Shown: positions 43,271-55,739 of the stretch, one piece after another | Position numbering within the stretch: the stretch's first letter is position 1 | Layout: every line of letters begins with the position of its first letter | Assembly (NCBI GenBank): GCA_023512835.1 | Contig: CM042090.1 | Span: 15,426,617-15,490,616, forward strand | Reading direction: 5' to 3' | Length of the DNA stretch: 64,000 nucleotides | Source: Taxillus chinensis | Taxonomy: Eukaryota; Streptophyta; Magnoliopsida; Santalales; Loranthaceae | Program-made: the position numbers and the translations under genes | Notes under the pieces: generated by a model | Told to the model about the DNA's origin: nothing | Databases searched by the model: none | The model's input: the letters and a program-made list of their open reading frames with translations, nothing else

Positions 43271-44231
43271 TGTTTGTCCTAGAGTAAAAGTGTCCAAAAT
43301 CTCAAATTAATTGTTTTGATTTTGGATTAATTATATGAATTTTTGTATTTATTATTTTCTTAAGTCTAGTTTTCAACTCCTCTCTTTTGTTATATTGTAT
43401 ATGACATTGACTAGGTTAATATAAATAAATAATAATACTTTTAATATAATTTCGTAGTAAGTCATGTTAGACTTTTATACCCTAGACAACTAGGATTCCA
43501 TCTGATGCACCGTTGTTATAATTTTCTTTCTTGTATTGCTCTTCATTTCGTGTTGTTCGTGGTTTTGTTTCATTTTGTTCTCTCTCATTCTCTCTCCCTC
43601 TCCCTCCTAACCTCTCACTTTCTTTGTTTTCCATAGATTTACTTTTTAATTGAGCAATTTGATTCTTTATACGGTTTTGCAGACATAAAAAGAATGTGTG
43701 TTACTTATATGTAAGTCTATTAACTCGCTAGTGGTTTTTATGACTAAGCTCATGTCTGGTGACAAACACACTCTAATTCAAATGAGATATCAAAGATTGA
43801 TCAAAAAGCTAAATTATATGATAGTTACTCAAACAAACACTACTTAATTAATGAGTATAGTGAGCCAATTAATGTCATCTCCACACTGAACAATAGGATG
43901 AAACTATTCGGATCTTAGATATCTCAAGTGACATTTAAGTATATGACTTGTATTTTTTGATTTGGGACATAGAAGGATTGCAGTGTTTGCTGTTAATTAG
44001 GTAGGTCATTTTACCAATCAAAGGTCTACCAGTGGATATTGTGTCTTCTTTGATAGTAATCTTATATCCCACAAGATTAAAAAGTGGACAATTATATCTT
44101 CATTATATAATGACAAACATATCATGTAAGCTACTTTACACAAATATTTACTTAACAAGCTAAGTGTTCATCATGATGGTTTGGTGAGATTATACTTTGA
44201 CAATCATAAACCATGTATATAGCTAAGAATT

Positions 44232-44476
44232 AGGTTTTCCATGAGTAGGCATGGCACATTGAGGTGGATTGTCATCTAATTCAAGATCCAGTCATATATA
44301 GGAACATCCTCTTATTCTCATATATTTAACTCATTCACGTTCGATAAATGGTCGGTCTGAAACTTTTCAATCAAGCTTTATTGCAAACCCTCAATTAACT
44401 AATTAACGTATTTGTAACAAGTTAGACATATTATATATATATGCTTTAATTTAAAGAAAAGTGTTAAAGATAAAAC

Positions 44477-44538
<62 letters not shown>

Positions 44539-45037
44539 CTATGTTGATTTCGGATTACTTGTGTGAATATCTATAGCTTTTACTTTCTAATCTTAATACT
44601 TCTTTTTGTTTTTGTTATGTGTGTATGTGCGTGAGAGAAAGAGAAAGAGAGAGTAAAACAATAACTATTCTAATATAATTTTGATTTATGGCCGTTATCT
44701 CTTTGCAATACGAGTCGTTGCATGTTATTAATTATTATTCTCACATGGAGCCCTCCACTCTCTAATTCAAGATCTTGTCATACATAGGAACATCAGGTTT
44801 TCCATGAGTAGGCATGGCACATTGAGGTGGATTGTCATCTAATTCAAGATCCAGTCATATATAGGAACATCCTCTTATTCTCATATATTTAACTCATTCA
44901 CGTTCTGATAAGTGGTTGGTTCGTAAACTTTTCAACCAAGCTTTATTGCAAACCCTCAATTAACTGTATATGTAACAAGTTAGACATATTATATATATAT
45001 ATGCTCTAATTTAAAGAAAAGTGTTAAAGATAAAACG

Positions 45038-45072
<35 letters not shown>

Positions 45073-45816
45073 CTATGTTGATTTCGGATTACTTGTGTGA
45101 ATATCTATAGCTTTTACTTTCTAATCTTAATACTTGTTTTTGTTTTTGTTATGTGTGTATGTGCGTGAGAGAAAGAGAAAGAGAGAGTAAAACAATAACT
45201 ATTCTAATATAATTTTGATTTATGGCCGTTATCTCTTTGCAATACGAGTCGTTGCATGTTATTAATTATTATTCTCACATGGAGCCCTCCACTCTCTAAT
45301 TCAAGATCTTGTCATACATAGGAACATCAGGTTTTCCATGAGTAGGCATGGCACATTGAGGTGGATTGTCATCTAATTCAAGATCTTGTCATACATAGGA
45401 ACATCCTCTTATTCTCATATATTTAACTCATTCACGTTCTGATAAGTGGTTGGTTCGTAAACTTTTCAACCAAGCTTTATTGCAAACCCTCAATTAACTG
45501 TATATGTAACAAGTTAGACATATTATATATATATATGCTCTAATTTAAAGAAAAGTGTTAAAGATAAAACGTTATATATATATATATAAGCTATGTTGAT
45601 TTCGGATTACTTGTGTGAATATCTATAGCTTTTACTTTCTAATCTTAATACTTCTTTTTGTTTTTGTTATGTGTGTATGTGCGTGAGAGAAAGAGAAAGA
45701 GAGAGTAAAACAATAACTATTCTAATATAATTTTGATTTATGGCCGTTATCTCTTTGCAATACGAGTCGTTGCATGTTATTAATTATTATTCTCACATGG
45801 AGCCCTCCACTCTCTC
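44232..45816. repeat. Tandem triplication of a ~0.5-kb unit
   Basis: Three head-to-tail units start at aggttttccatgagtaggc: 44232-44794 (563 bp), 44795-45328 (534 bp) and 45329 to about 45816 (488 bp). They are almost identical outside an internal (TA)n tract, which is about 54, 30 and 16 bp long in units 1 to 3. Each unit ends with the gcaatacgagtcgttgc-ccctccactctct block, the 5' part of the promoter-like module. Confidence 0.9.
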
Positions 45817-45990
45817 ATGGACACTTATATTTATAGGACTTTCAGATGCTTTATGAGACCTTTTCCAAATGCCACCACAATTGTCTATGTAACTCCATAT
45901 GACCTTTAAGCGCTCAAAGTATCAAGTAATTTTGTTTAGTCATATTTGATAAGGATTTAGTTCTATATATGCCTTGTCATTTCTCATGCA
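45760..45990. repeat. Promoter-like module, copy 2
   Basis: The same ordered blocks as the copy at 43008 are present: gcaatacgagtcgttgc, ggagccctccactctctc, tttataggac, gaccttttccaaatgccacc, cctttaagcgctcaaagtat and taattttgtttag. Its first part is also repeated in the two upstream triplication units. Confidence 0.6.
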
Positions 45991-46836
45991 TATGAAATGT
46001 ATATCAGGTGTTAATTTAATATTACACGTAAGAATATTTATAATTATTACATTCTTGATTTTAATACTTGTGTTAAGTGTATATGTGTAAAATAATATAT
46101 CTAAATAATAAGGACATATTTGGTTAATTAAAGTGGTACTTTATTCAAATTATGATTTGGATAAAATAGTTGTTTGTTTACAAATTTAAACTCATTTTTT
46201 TATATATTAAATTATTAAAAAAAATCTTTCATAAGCCCACCATTTGTTTTATAATTTAGGCATGACCTTAAAAAACATAGTTATCTTAAAATATATTATC
46301 TCTTTTATCAAATAAGATTTGTTTTTTAAATATCAAATTTAAATTTGATAAAAAATTAAGTTATATATAAATAAAGAAGGCTTATAAAACTTAGAGTATT
46401 CACTGGGTCTCTCTAAAACTGATTATTCAAAATAATTAAAATAACTATTTTTTATTTCAATAATATACATTTTCAAAGCTAATCTATAAGTTTTTATAAT
46501 TTAATTAATTATTAATTAAAATATTATTTTTAAAATATTTATTTGTTCATTTATATCAAAAAATAAATATAATGAGAAAAATTAAGAAAATATATATGAT
46601 GATAAAAAAATATTATATTTTAATAAATAAAGAGTAAATAGTATTATGATAAATTTAAGATTTATTATTTATTTTATTAAAATTTTAATTACAATAAAAA
46701 CTAAGAAGTATATAATTTAAAAATATTTTTATAAAAATGTTTCTTAAACAAACTAATATATATATATATATATAAAGAATACTATAATCTTTTCAATACG
46801 GTTTAAATCCTACTACTACTCCCAGTATCTCCCCGC

Positions 46837-47110
46837 AACGTGGGTTGTTTGCACGTTATCAATTATTGTTCTCACATGGGCCCTCCTCTCTCTCGCGAAC
46901 TGTTTAATTATAGGACCTTCAACTGCTTTATGGTACATTTCCTAAATGCCATCGCAATAGCCTTTGCAGCTCTGGCCCTTAGACGCTTAAAGTATAAGCT
47001 AATTTTGTTTAGTCAGATAAGGGTTGGTTCTTTATATGCCTTTTCATTTCCCATGCAAAGGCGCACAACATCAGAAATTGTCACAATTACATGGCGCAAT
47101 ATCTGACACG
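46837..47110. repeat. Promoter-like module, copy 3
   Basis: Blocks gcaacgtgggttgtttgc, gggccctcctctctctcg, attataggacctt, cttagacgcttaaagtat, ctaattttgtttagtcagat, tttatatgcctttt and tggcgcaatatctg are in the same order as in the other copies. An 88-codon ORF crosses it but is not conserved in the sister copies. Confidence 0.6.
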
Positions 47111-47227
47111 TTTGTTTCTTCACATGCAAAGTGCACAAAATCTCAATCTGAAAAAACGTGAACATCACAGTAACCCAATGTCGTGTGACTAAGTTTTATT
47201 TACTTTACTTGTATGTTTGGTTTTGAA

Positions 47228-47504
47228 TAGGAATGACAAAAGTAATTCGATCCGTTCCAATTTAGATTGTCCCAACCCGAATTAACCCTTATTGCCAAGT
47301 TACTAAGTTGAGTTGGGTTCGCATCTTATCTGACTCATCCTAATTCAAAAATTTTAAATAAATTTAATGAAAAAAATGATGATCCAATTCGCTCCGAACT
47401 GATTAAACTCCCTAATCGGATCAAATTCGAATCAAAATAAATATTTTTGGGTCGAGTTCAGGTCGGACGATACCCGGACTTGACCCAACCCGTTGATATT
47501 TCTA
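47228..47504. mobile_element. hAT-type MITE with perfect 8-bp target duplication
   Basis: The ends taggaatgacaaaag and the complement of ttgatatttcta are diverged inverted repeats (tagRaatRnCAA). Direct copies of gttttgaa flank the element at 47220-47227 and 47505-47512. The inside is 277 bp with no coding capacity. Confidence 0.7.
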
Positions 47505-48001
47505 GTTTTGAAAATATGATAACTTTTTTTGGATTTTAAAAATAAAAATAAATATTTCATGAATCATATAAATTGAAAATAATATTTTATTATTTTTTAA
47601 TATTTTATGTCCAAAAACAGTTGTTAATTTAAAAAATATATGCCTACCAAACATAGTCGTAATATAGATTGGAAAAAAAGTTTACATTATATTATTCAAA
47701 AATAAGGTTTAGTAATATAAATTAGAAAATAAATTTTTATATTTAAATAATCAATATTCATCATTCAAATAAAATTTTAATATATTTATTAAAATATGTA
47801 CGCCTTTGATTTAACGATATGTAAACAAATAATAAATATGAAATATAATTTTCAAAATTTTAAATATGAATGAAGAATGGCATATAAAATAATATATTTT
47901 CCATATATTAAAAAATATAAATTATAATTTTGATATGAATGCTCATCAAAGTCATCATGATATTTACCTTTAAGCATTAGTTGTAAACTATTTTAAACGT
48001 T

Positions 48002-48183
48002 AGTTAAATTTATTTATATAAAATAATATAAGCCACAAATTATAATCAAGATTTATGTTTTAAATATAAATTTTATTAAAACCTAAACGAAAGTTGGTTA
48101 GTTAAATTTAATAAAATTTATAGTCAAAATACATTTGAAATATAATTTGTGACTCATATTATTTTATATAAATAAATTTAACT
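48002..48183. mobile_element. Foldback element with ~78-bp arms
   Basis: The left arm starting agttaaatttatttatataa (48002-48080) is the inverted copy of the right arm ending at 48183. The outer 43 bp differ at only two positions and the inner parts more. A spacer of about 25 bp lies between. This is a MITE-like foldback or other hairpin-forming repeat. Confidence 0.7.
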
Positions 48184-50423
48184 TAATCTCAGAGAATCTA
48201 CGCCTAATTATTTTATAAAAAATGTTATTCAGGAATAACTAATTTTTAATTTGCGGCGATTATATCGAAATTGAACTTATATTGATTTATTTATTTCCAT
48301 TTCAGTTTAGTCACACGCGAATTGTAGCTTTTGTGATGGTATTGGTATGTTTATTATGTGTTCCTGTAAAGGCTAGTGTGAACATACCCGGGGGAAAAGT
48401 TAAAAAGTAAAACATGATAAGAAACGATAAATTAAAATAATAAAAGGTTAATAAAGAGCATGGGCATGATTTGGGGAACATAATAAACCTTTTAATGCTG
48501 TGTTTTTAAAGCTGGATAACGGCGTGACGTCGTGATGCGTAGGCACATGGCTTCATGTTCCGGTCGTGAGTTGGACCATTTTGCCAGCTCACTCACCTCC
48601 ACATCTAAAAACAATTATAAAATTATAAACCAGATCTGGGAATTGGGATAATAGGATTGCTTGCAGTTTGCACCCTCAAGCATAGTGATAGAGGTTTCTA
48701 GAAATAAAAAGAATGGGAAAAGTTTGTGGGGCACTAATCCTCTAAATTTCTCACTGGTAATCACAGAGAAGGGGCAGAAGGGTCAATTAAATCCTCTGTA
48801 TTTTTATATCAAAAAAAGACTTTATTAGCGTTTGTTTTTTTAAAATAATTGAATCAATTTTACAAACATCAAAAATATAATAGATTTTTTATATGATAAA
48901 TTATAATTCATGCATGGCATTGCAAGTTTGCGAGTCACTTTTTAATATTTTACACCTTTAGTCGTACGTCAATAGCTTAATATAGTGATTGCGAGACGTA
49001 AACAATTGTGAATGTTCAACTCATTATTAAATTATATGTTTATCTATGCTAATAACAATTTGAAGGTTATTTAAAAAATTATAGATTTGAAATATTATTA
49101 ATAATAAATAAAAAAATAAATTTTAATTTTATTTTATATATTTGAATAAATAATTTTTAAAATTTTCGAATTAATTGTAAAATATTTATGTTACACTAGC
49201 ATATACATACAATAAGCACACAGTTCTTGATTTGGGTTTGTCTGTAAGGTAATGTAAAATTATAAGTCATCTATTAAACATTCGTGCACACTGATATCAC
49301 TTTACAAATATTAATAGAAGGTAGCTCTTGGTACTACAATTGAGCATACTAGCCTTTTACTTGATGTAAGGTAGATTTTCCTTATTGCTTTGTTATATAT
49401 ACACTCATCCGTATTGACTATTGTTTTTCAGATATAAGTTTATGATAATTGACTTAACAGGTTTGATGTTTGATTGGACTTATAATAGTTTACATGTTTA
49501 ATGTATAGTACTTGTGTGGTTACATTTGTATTGCATTGAAAATATACAAGAATTCCATTTGATTAGGTGGATCCCTGACAACACCTACAGTGTAATCAAT
49601 ATATGTAATTGTTACAGATTTGTTGAGGTTTCACACTTAGTTTTAGATTTTTTGGAATTTGAAGATTAACATTGTAAATAATTTAAATGACTTTTATAAC
49701 AGATTAAAAGTTAAATTCACTCATTAATATACAACAAAATAAAGAATTTGATACTTTAAGCGTCTCGGTTTTGACCAAAATCAGTGAAAAGAGCATATCA
49801 AGCGTTTTGTAACCATTTGAATGACTACTATAACAATTGAATGGCTTCGAAGAATGAGATAATAAAAATACAACAGGTAACAAATACAACAATATAATTG
49901 ATTTGAGCTGTTAGCGTGTTAATATCAAATTCAAATTGAAAGATTAAAATTGCAAAGAAATTTGGAAACTTTTCAACTTTAATCAACCAAGCTGATGATA
50001 CTAGTGAATTTCTTACATTCATATTTTTTCAATTAATATTTGTAAAAAAAATCTTTTATTATGGTTTGCGTAATTATATATATGTTAAAGACTTTTTATC
50101 AAGACTTCTTAAAAAAACTTCAAATTATGTATGAGCGTTCTATCCAAAGTATTAGATTTTATTTAGTTAAGTTGTGATATAAAAAAAATTGAGCTTATAG
50201 TTAACTCGTAAAGTTGAGTAGTTTAGCAAGAACTTGTAAATAATAATAGTAAAATCTTTCACTAGTTGATGAAATATGATTGCATTAGAGAGTGAACACA
50301 TTGACGCACTATAAAAAGTTCCTTAGCATTTATAAATTTTATTGTATAATTATTTCACACAAATTGATTTATATATGGGTTATTCACCCCGCTCACCCTA
50401 TAGACATACACTTTTTTTTGTTA

Positions 50424-50834
50424 GAGCATTCATATCACTTTTCTAATAAGTTTTATTAAATCTAAAGTTTTAAATTATTTTTTGTTTTTCTATATAAATA
50501 TACATCACAATAGATTTATTAAATTATCATTCATATCATTAAAATAATAATTTATACTGCTTGTTTTATGTAATAATAATTTTATTAATAATTTAATATG
50601 GAAATTTAAGTTAAATATTATGAGAAACATGAACGAGAGAGGTAAAGAAAATTTTTAGATATAATTTAATAATTATAAATAGTAAATAGTACTTTTTAAT
50701 ATATCGAAAAATACTATACAATCCTATTAGAGAAAGTTAAATATATGACATTTGTTGTATGAATGATTTTATTATTATTTTTCTTCATAAATATAAGGAA
50801 ACAGATCATTACAGGGAATCTGTTACTAGTGCTC
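50424..50834. mobile_element. Tourist-like MITE, first of an adjacent pair
   Basis: The ends gagcattcatatcac and the complement of gttactagtgctc are inverted and flanked by TTA at 50421-50423 and 50835-50837. The inside is AT-rich. Confidence 0.65.
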
Positions 50835-50837
50835 TTA

Positions 50838-51231
50838 GAGCACTAACAACAGACATCTAATCATTTTTCATAAATTTACATAGTTAACTATTTTTTGCTT
50901 TACGATATAAATATATATTATAATAGATTCCCCAAATCACTATCTATATTATTAAAATAATATTTATGTTTTTTATTTAATAATAAATTTTTTAATTTAA
51001 TATGAAATAGAAGTAAATATTATGGGAAACGTGAAAGGGAGAGGTGAAAGAAATTTTTATATATAATTTAATAATTATAGGAAGTGAATAGTAATTTTTA
51101 ATATATTGGAAAAACTGTACAAATCATATGAAGAAAGTTAAATATAGAATTTTTGTTATGGAATAATTTTATGAGTTTTTATTTTTAAATAAAAAAACAA
51201 ACTTATTGAAAATCTGCTTATTATATATTAT
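50838..51231. mobile_element. Tourist-like MITE, second of an adjacent pair
   Basis: It starts gagcactaacaacagacatc directly after the TTA shared with the preceding element. It parallels that element internally (taataattatagg, gaaagttaaatata, gtgaaagggagaggt-like blocks). Its right end is decayed, so 51231 is approximate. Confidence 0.6.
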
Positions 51232-51291
51232 AGAAATTACATTTAGCGAATTTTCGTTTTTGTTAAGTTAAAAACAAAATCAACCTATTAT

Positions 51292-51361
51292 TTTACCGAT
51301 TTGACAGTAGAAAAATTACTAATATATAAATCAGTTGAAAATCTACTGTCAAGTCGGTAAA
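51292..51361. ncRNA. Candidate small hairpin (20-bp stem, 30-nt loop)
   Basis: The left arm tttaccgatttgacagtaga (51292-51311) and right arm tctactgtcaagtcggtaaa (51342-51361) pair along 20 positions, with one G-U wobble in the RNA. It does not match a plant miRNA family I know. It could equally be the centre of a foldback MITE. Confidence 0.35.
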
Positions 51362-51474
51362 TTTTTATGAACAAAATGTGTGAAACAACTTTTCGTACTA
51401 ATTTGTCGTATATTTATTTATTTTTGCATGACGTATGGTAAGGTTGAATGATATTGATTTTTATTATTATCGAT

Positions 51475-51800
51475 AAACAAAAGTTATGCTTCAGAGTTAG
51501 GAGTGGCGGGGAGTAAAATCCATCGTTGATGGGTCACTCTCAAGAGGTCGCCGCTACGCGAAAAACGTTAAATCCTGACCGTTAATCTTAAGGCATGGGA
51601 GAGACTGGAATTGGATGTCGAGGGGCGTGTTGAGTGACGGATACTTGTGTCGTCTTGTGGTGTGGGGCTTCTTAAGAATGTGTGACATGTAATTGTCAAC
51701 CTTTATCTCTCACCTCTCCTCTCCCTAATTCTATTTTAGACGCCTAGGGAATGAGGATTACAAACAGCTTCTATTTATATATATATATATATACACTAAT
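51475..51800 (+). promoter_or_regulatory. Promoter-like stretch without recognised gene
   Basis: A GC-richer segment (51490-51660) is followed by a pyrimidine patch (ctctcacctctcctctccc, 51698 on) and then a TATA-rich run (ttctatttatatatatata, about 51770). This is plant core-promoter-like order, but no coding region follows that I can support, so the call is weak. Confidence 0.25.
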
Positions 51801-51999
51801 ACACACACATTATATATATTTCTATATTCATTTCCTCCATGTTATGTTATTGATATCATTCATTGTCGGGGTAGGCCGACAGCTATTATGTTTTAAAAGA
51901 CCATGATTACTACTACATATTCAAATTTCACACCCGTTGTTTTCATGGCTAATTGAATTTTCATTCCTATACGTTCTTCTCCTTTATTTGGTCTAATCA

Positions 52000-53186
52000 A
52001 AGTCCATATGCCCCATAGATTTTTTAAATATTAGTTTTAAATGGGTATTGTATCGACTAGTAATTTTAAATCATTCTCAACAATTTGAGCATGAGCGAGC
52101 TCTCCTAGCTGGGATCGTTCAATCTTTGATCTCTAAATGTATTTTAATTTTTATATCTTGTCTTCAGTATTTTAAATTTTTATTAAAATTTATTTTTATT
52201 TTTAAGTTTTAAAAACAACAACGTGTTTGAAGAAAAATATTTTTTTAATTGAATCCTGTAAAAATTTTAAAATATATCCTACATTAATTAATTAATTTGT
52301 ATTGGATCATGTTTTTCTAGCTTTCGAATCTCTCTTGGATTTTTCCATCAAATTAATTGTTCCAGATTCATTTTTTCTCACGTCCGGATCTGCAGATTCA
52401 AACCTCAGATTCAAATTTGCCTGGTCGAGATTTATTGGTAGTGCTGTTTCAACCTTATTCTTCATCATTTTTCCTCTTCTTTCTTACATATTGCAACAAA
52501 TAATCAAACAAAATTACAACACACACTAACATATTGAAAAAATTCAACACATACTATACCGAATGTACATGGTAAGAACAAATTATAAGCAACATTATAG
52601 TGTTGTGCCTTTAAAAAAAACATGCATGTTTGATTTCTTCATCAATCATCATCAATTTATTTCACCTATGCTAAGATATTAGTATGTAAAACATTTTTTT
52701 GGTTTGTATTAGGTCCGCATTAACCCCTACTCATTTGCTATTGATTTTGGCATGGAATATTGAAACTGGGTGGAAAACAATTTTTATTTTGTTTGGTATA
52801 TATAGAAGTGCTACATAAAATGTATGGGAAAAGGCAAAAATTGTATTATAATATGTGTGTATTCTTTTTTTCACCTAAACATCGTAAATTTCTGTTGAAA
52901 AGAAACTATTCATGTGTTTTTTCAAAACTGCTCATATTTTCTTAATGTTTATATACTTTTTTCATAACAAATTATTTCACCTCTTTTTCATTCTTTACCA
53001 AGCAAGGGTAAATAAGTTTGTGCTCATTATGCTTGATTTAATTCTAATAAATGTTTGTGTAGTAAAAGTGTCTGTAAAATATTTTACTATACAATAATTA
53101 AAATTAGATTGTAATTGCCAAAGTAAAAAAAACATGTAATTTTTTTTTTCCTCAAAAGCATATTCAATTATTTGCATATGCTACCT

Positions 53187-53228
<42 letters not shown>

Positions 53229-53390
53229 CATACATACATACATACATATTAAACAATGAAAACCAAATGAATAAATAAAAGAGTAGGCGCAAATTGAATT
53301 AAAGCATATGCATATAAAATTGAGTTCAGATTGATTTACTGTTGTTGAACCTACTCATCCAACAAGTACAAGCGAGGAATATGTTTTGAC
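52000..53390. other. Intergenic, no gene seen
   Basis: AT-rich DNA with short ORFs of no recognisable identity. It ends in a (TA)n tract (about 53190-53224) followed by a (CATA)n tract (about 53224-53249). Confidence 0.55.
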
Positions 53391-54060
53391 AGGCCTAAAA
53401 GGTGAATGGGGTAGAAGAGAAATTTAGGTTCACCAGTGGGTGGGTGGCCTCCACACGGCCTTTTAATTGATATTTTGATATGTACAGAACACTGTGATGC
53501 CCCCAATGCCGTAGCTGTGCAGCATTAAATCCGAAGGCATTTTGTAATTGTACGAACATTTCGCAAACACATGGCCATAAAAAGTGTTGGGGCAGCAACT
53601 TCAGCCCCCACATGCCGTATAGCTCAGCGCATCATACATATTACATGAAAATACCTATCGCGTCTTAAACAAGGAGGATGGAATTTAGTAGGTCAGCATG
53701 CAGCATATAAAGAAGAAAAAGTCAGTGTTCATTGTTCATTGTTCAACAAGGAGCACACCAACGTCGGAGCTAGTCCACCATCCATACATTAACATTAACG
53801 TCTGTCTGTGTGCTTCGATCGGGTACTCATGACCATAGCTTGACTTCTAGTTTATTAATAATTAATGCAGTCAGTCACACGTACAATCAATAAGTCCTCC
53901 TCCCCATTACAAGCAGTTTGGAATTTGCTTTAAACCTAACCAACCCTATCAATGTACACTCCCACTTACAAACCGTGCAATTGGTTTATATGATGGCGTA
54001 GCCTACATACGCTCATAGAGTAGTAGCAGGGAGCAAATTAACAGGATATCATTTTCAAAA
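53390..54060. other. Higher-complexity island, function unknown
   Basis: This block is less AT-rich than both flanks and has no repeat structure I can recognise. A 72-codon minus-strand ORF (53613-53395) shows no family features. A catataaag string near 53705 could be a TATA box on the plus strand. It may be a non-coding transcript or a leftover promoter. Confidence 0.3.
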
Positions 54061-55226
54061 ATTATGGCTAATGAATGCAAAAGCGTTTATAACAAAATTG
54101 GTAATAAGTACCTAAAGTGTAACTTTATTCACTTCTTAGTTTATACGAAAAAGGCATAAAAAACAAGCTAAAATATGAAAAAAGTATGGATAAATTAATT
54201 TTTGCTGCTTGAATGATATAGATATTAGTATATAAAATAGTCTAAAAAAATATGAAATACTTTTTCAATCAACTTATCCGGAAAATCCATGAAAAACGTA
54301 TAGTACAACGAACGTCATTTGCTAATTGGCCACGTGACAAAATAAAATAATAAACATAAAATAATTTTTTTATTTTTTTTTTATACATTTTCTATCCAAA
54401 TCAAGTATCTCATAAAAAAAATAAAATTTTATCATTTTTCTTTTTATCTATTTTATTTTCATATTTTTTTCACCTATTTTCTTTTCACCTAAAATTTAAT
54501 ATTTTATCAAACACAGCATAATTAGTATATACACTTTCTTCCAGCATTTTTAGGCCATCCACGCATCCTGAGTTTACAAATGGTGAAAATTGTGTGACCT
54601 TTCTCTCTCAGTACGTGGTTGTGAGGAGTGGCATGTGACCGAAGGTTGGTGATTACAGGGGTAACAATAATACACTGTGCTGGGGACATGCGCGCGTCAA
54701 TAGTGGGCATCTGGGAACGCATTTCATTTTATCTTTATATTTTTGTCCCCCCCACAGCTTGAGATTTGAGATTTTAGAAGAATTTTTTAAAAAACATCAA
54801 ACTTATTTTGTCTTAATATTAAATACATTTAATATTTAAAACACTGTCCTGACTTCTCTCTTTTTTCTTTCTTTTGTTTTCCTTTGAAGGGGCGGGAATA
54901 TGAATATGAATGCATGATATATAAAGTGTCGGCCATATACCTTGCCTTTGTTTAGGTTGTGGATTTGTGGTATGGGATAATTCCAACCAGGCATGAGGTT
55001 CCGGTTGAAGCAGGAGTAAGCAGAATAAGAAATATATTTTTAAATAGCTGTAATATTTTTTTGCAAAGAATTGTGGCGTTGAGCATGTATTATATTGGTT
55101 TTTATTTTCCTTACCTGATAATAAAAACAATTTTAATAGTGAATAAATAAATAATTCCTAAAACTTTTTTTAAAATTAGTGTTAACAATTACATAACTTT
55201 CACAAAATAATGAACTACTAGACTAA

Positions 55227-55670
55227 GGCTCTACTTGGCTAAATATGGAATTAGGGTGAAAAAAAAAGGATAGAAAAGATATAGAAAGAAAAAGGATAGA
55301 AATAAAAAAAGTGAAAAAAACAGGTACTTGGTTAAAGTAGAAGTGGAAAAGGTATAAATTTTTTTGGTATATATCTATTACCGGGTTTAAAAAAGTGAAA
55401 AGAATATGTTATTTTCTTCTTTGTCAATTTTACCCTTCCGTCAATACTTTGTAATTCATTTTTAAGGATACTTTTGTAATTTCAGTTTTACTGTATAATT
55501 TTCATACGTTTTCACGCTATATTGGGTGAGAAAATTCTCACCAAAATCGATGTTTTTTCCGTTACTTTTCCACTTTCGCATTGATTTCCATAGCAGCCAA
55601 GTGATGGGAAAAATAATTTCCACCCTTTTTTCCTACTTTCATACCTTTTCTATACCATCCAAGCAAAGCG
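55227..55670. mobile_element. PIF/Harbinger-type MITE, TAA target site
   Basis: The ends ggctctacttggct and the complement of ccatccaagcaaagcg are diverged inverted repeats. TAA flanks both sides (55224-55226 and 55671-55673). Internal sequence is A-rich in the left half and T/C-rich in the right half. Confidence 0.6.
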
Positions 55671-55739
55671 TAAAAATAGGGTTTCATTTAGTGGGTTATG
55701 TGTCCCCACTTTCATTCAATTTCCAAAGGGCAAATTGTC

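Noticed and set aside
44232..45816. CRISPR-like or centromeric satellite array
   Set aside because: Only three long units with microsatellite differences occur; this is a local tandem duplication in a plant nuclear sequence.
46840..47106. 88-codon ORF in the third promoter-like module
   Set aside because: The frame is not kept in the sister copies, so coding selection is unlikely.
53395..53613. 72-codon minus ORF as a small peptide gene
   Set aside because: No signal peptide, family motif or splice context supports it.
54120..54520. Full MITE ending in caaacacagc
   Set aside because: Only the right end resembles the element at 57868-58295. A matching left end was not found, so it is mentioned only as a probable fragment.
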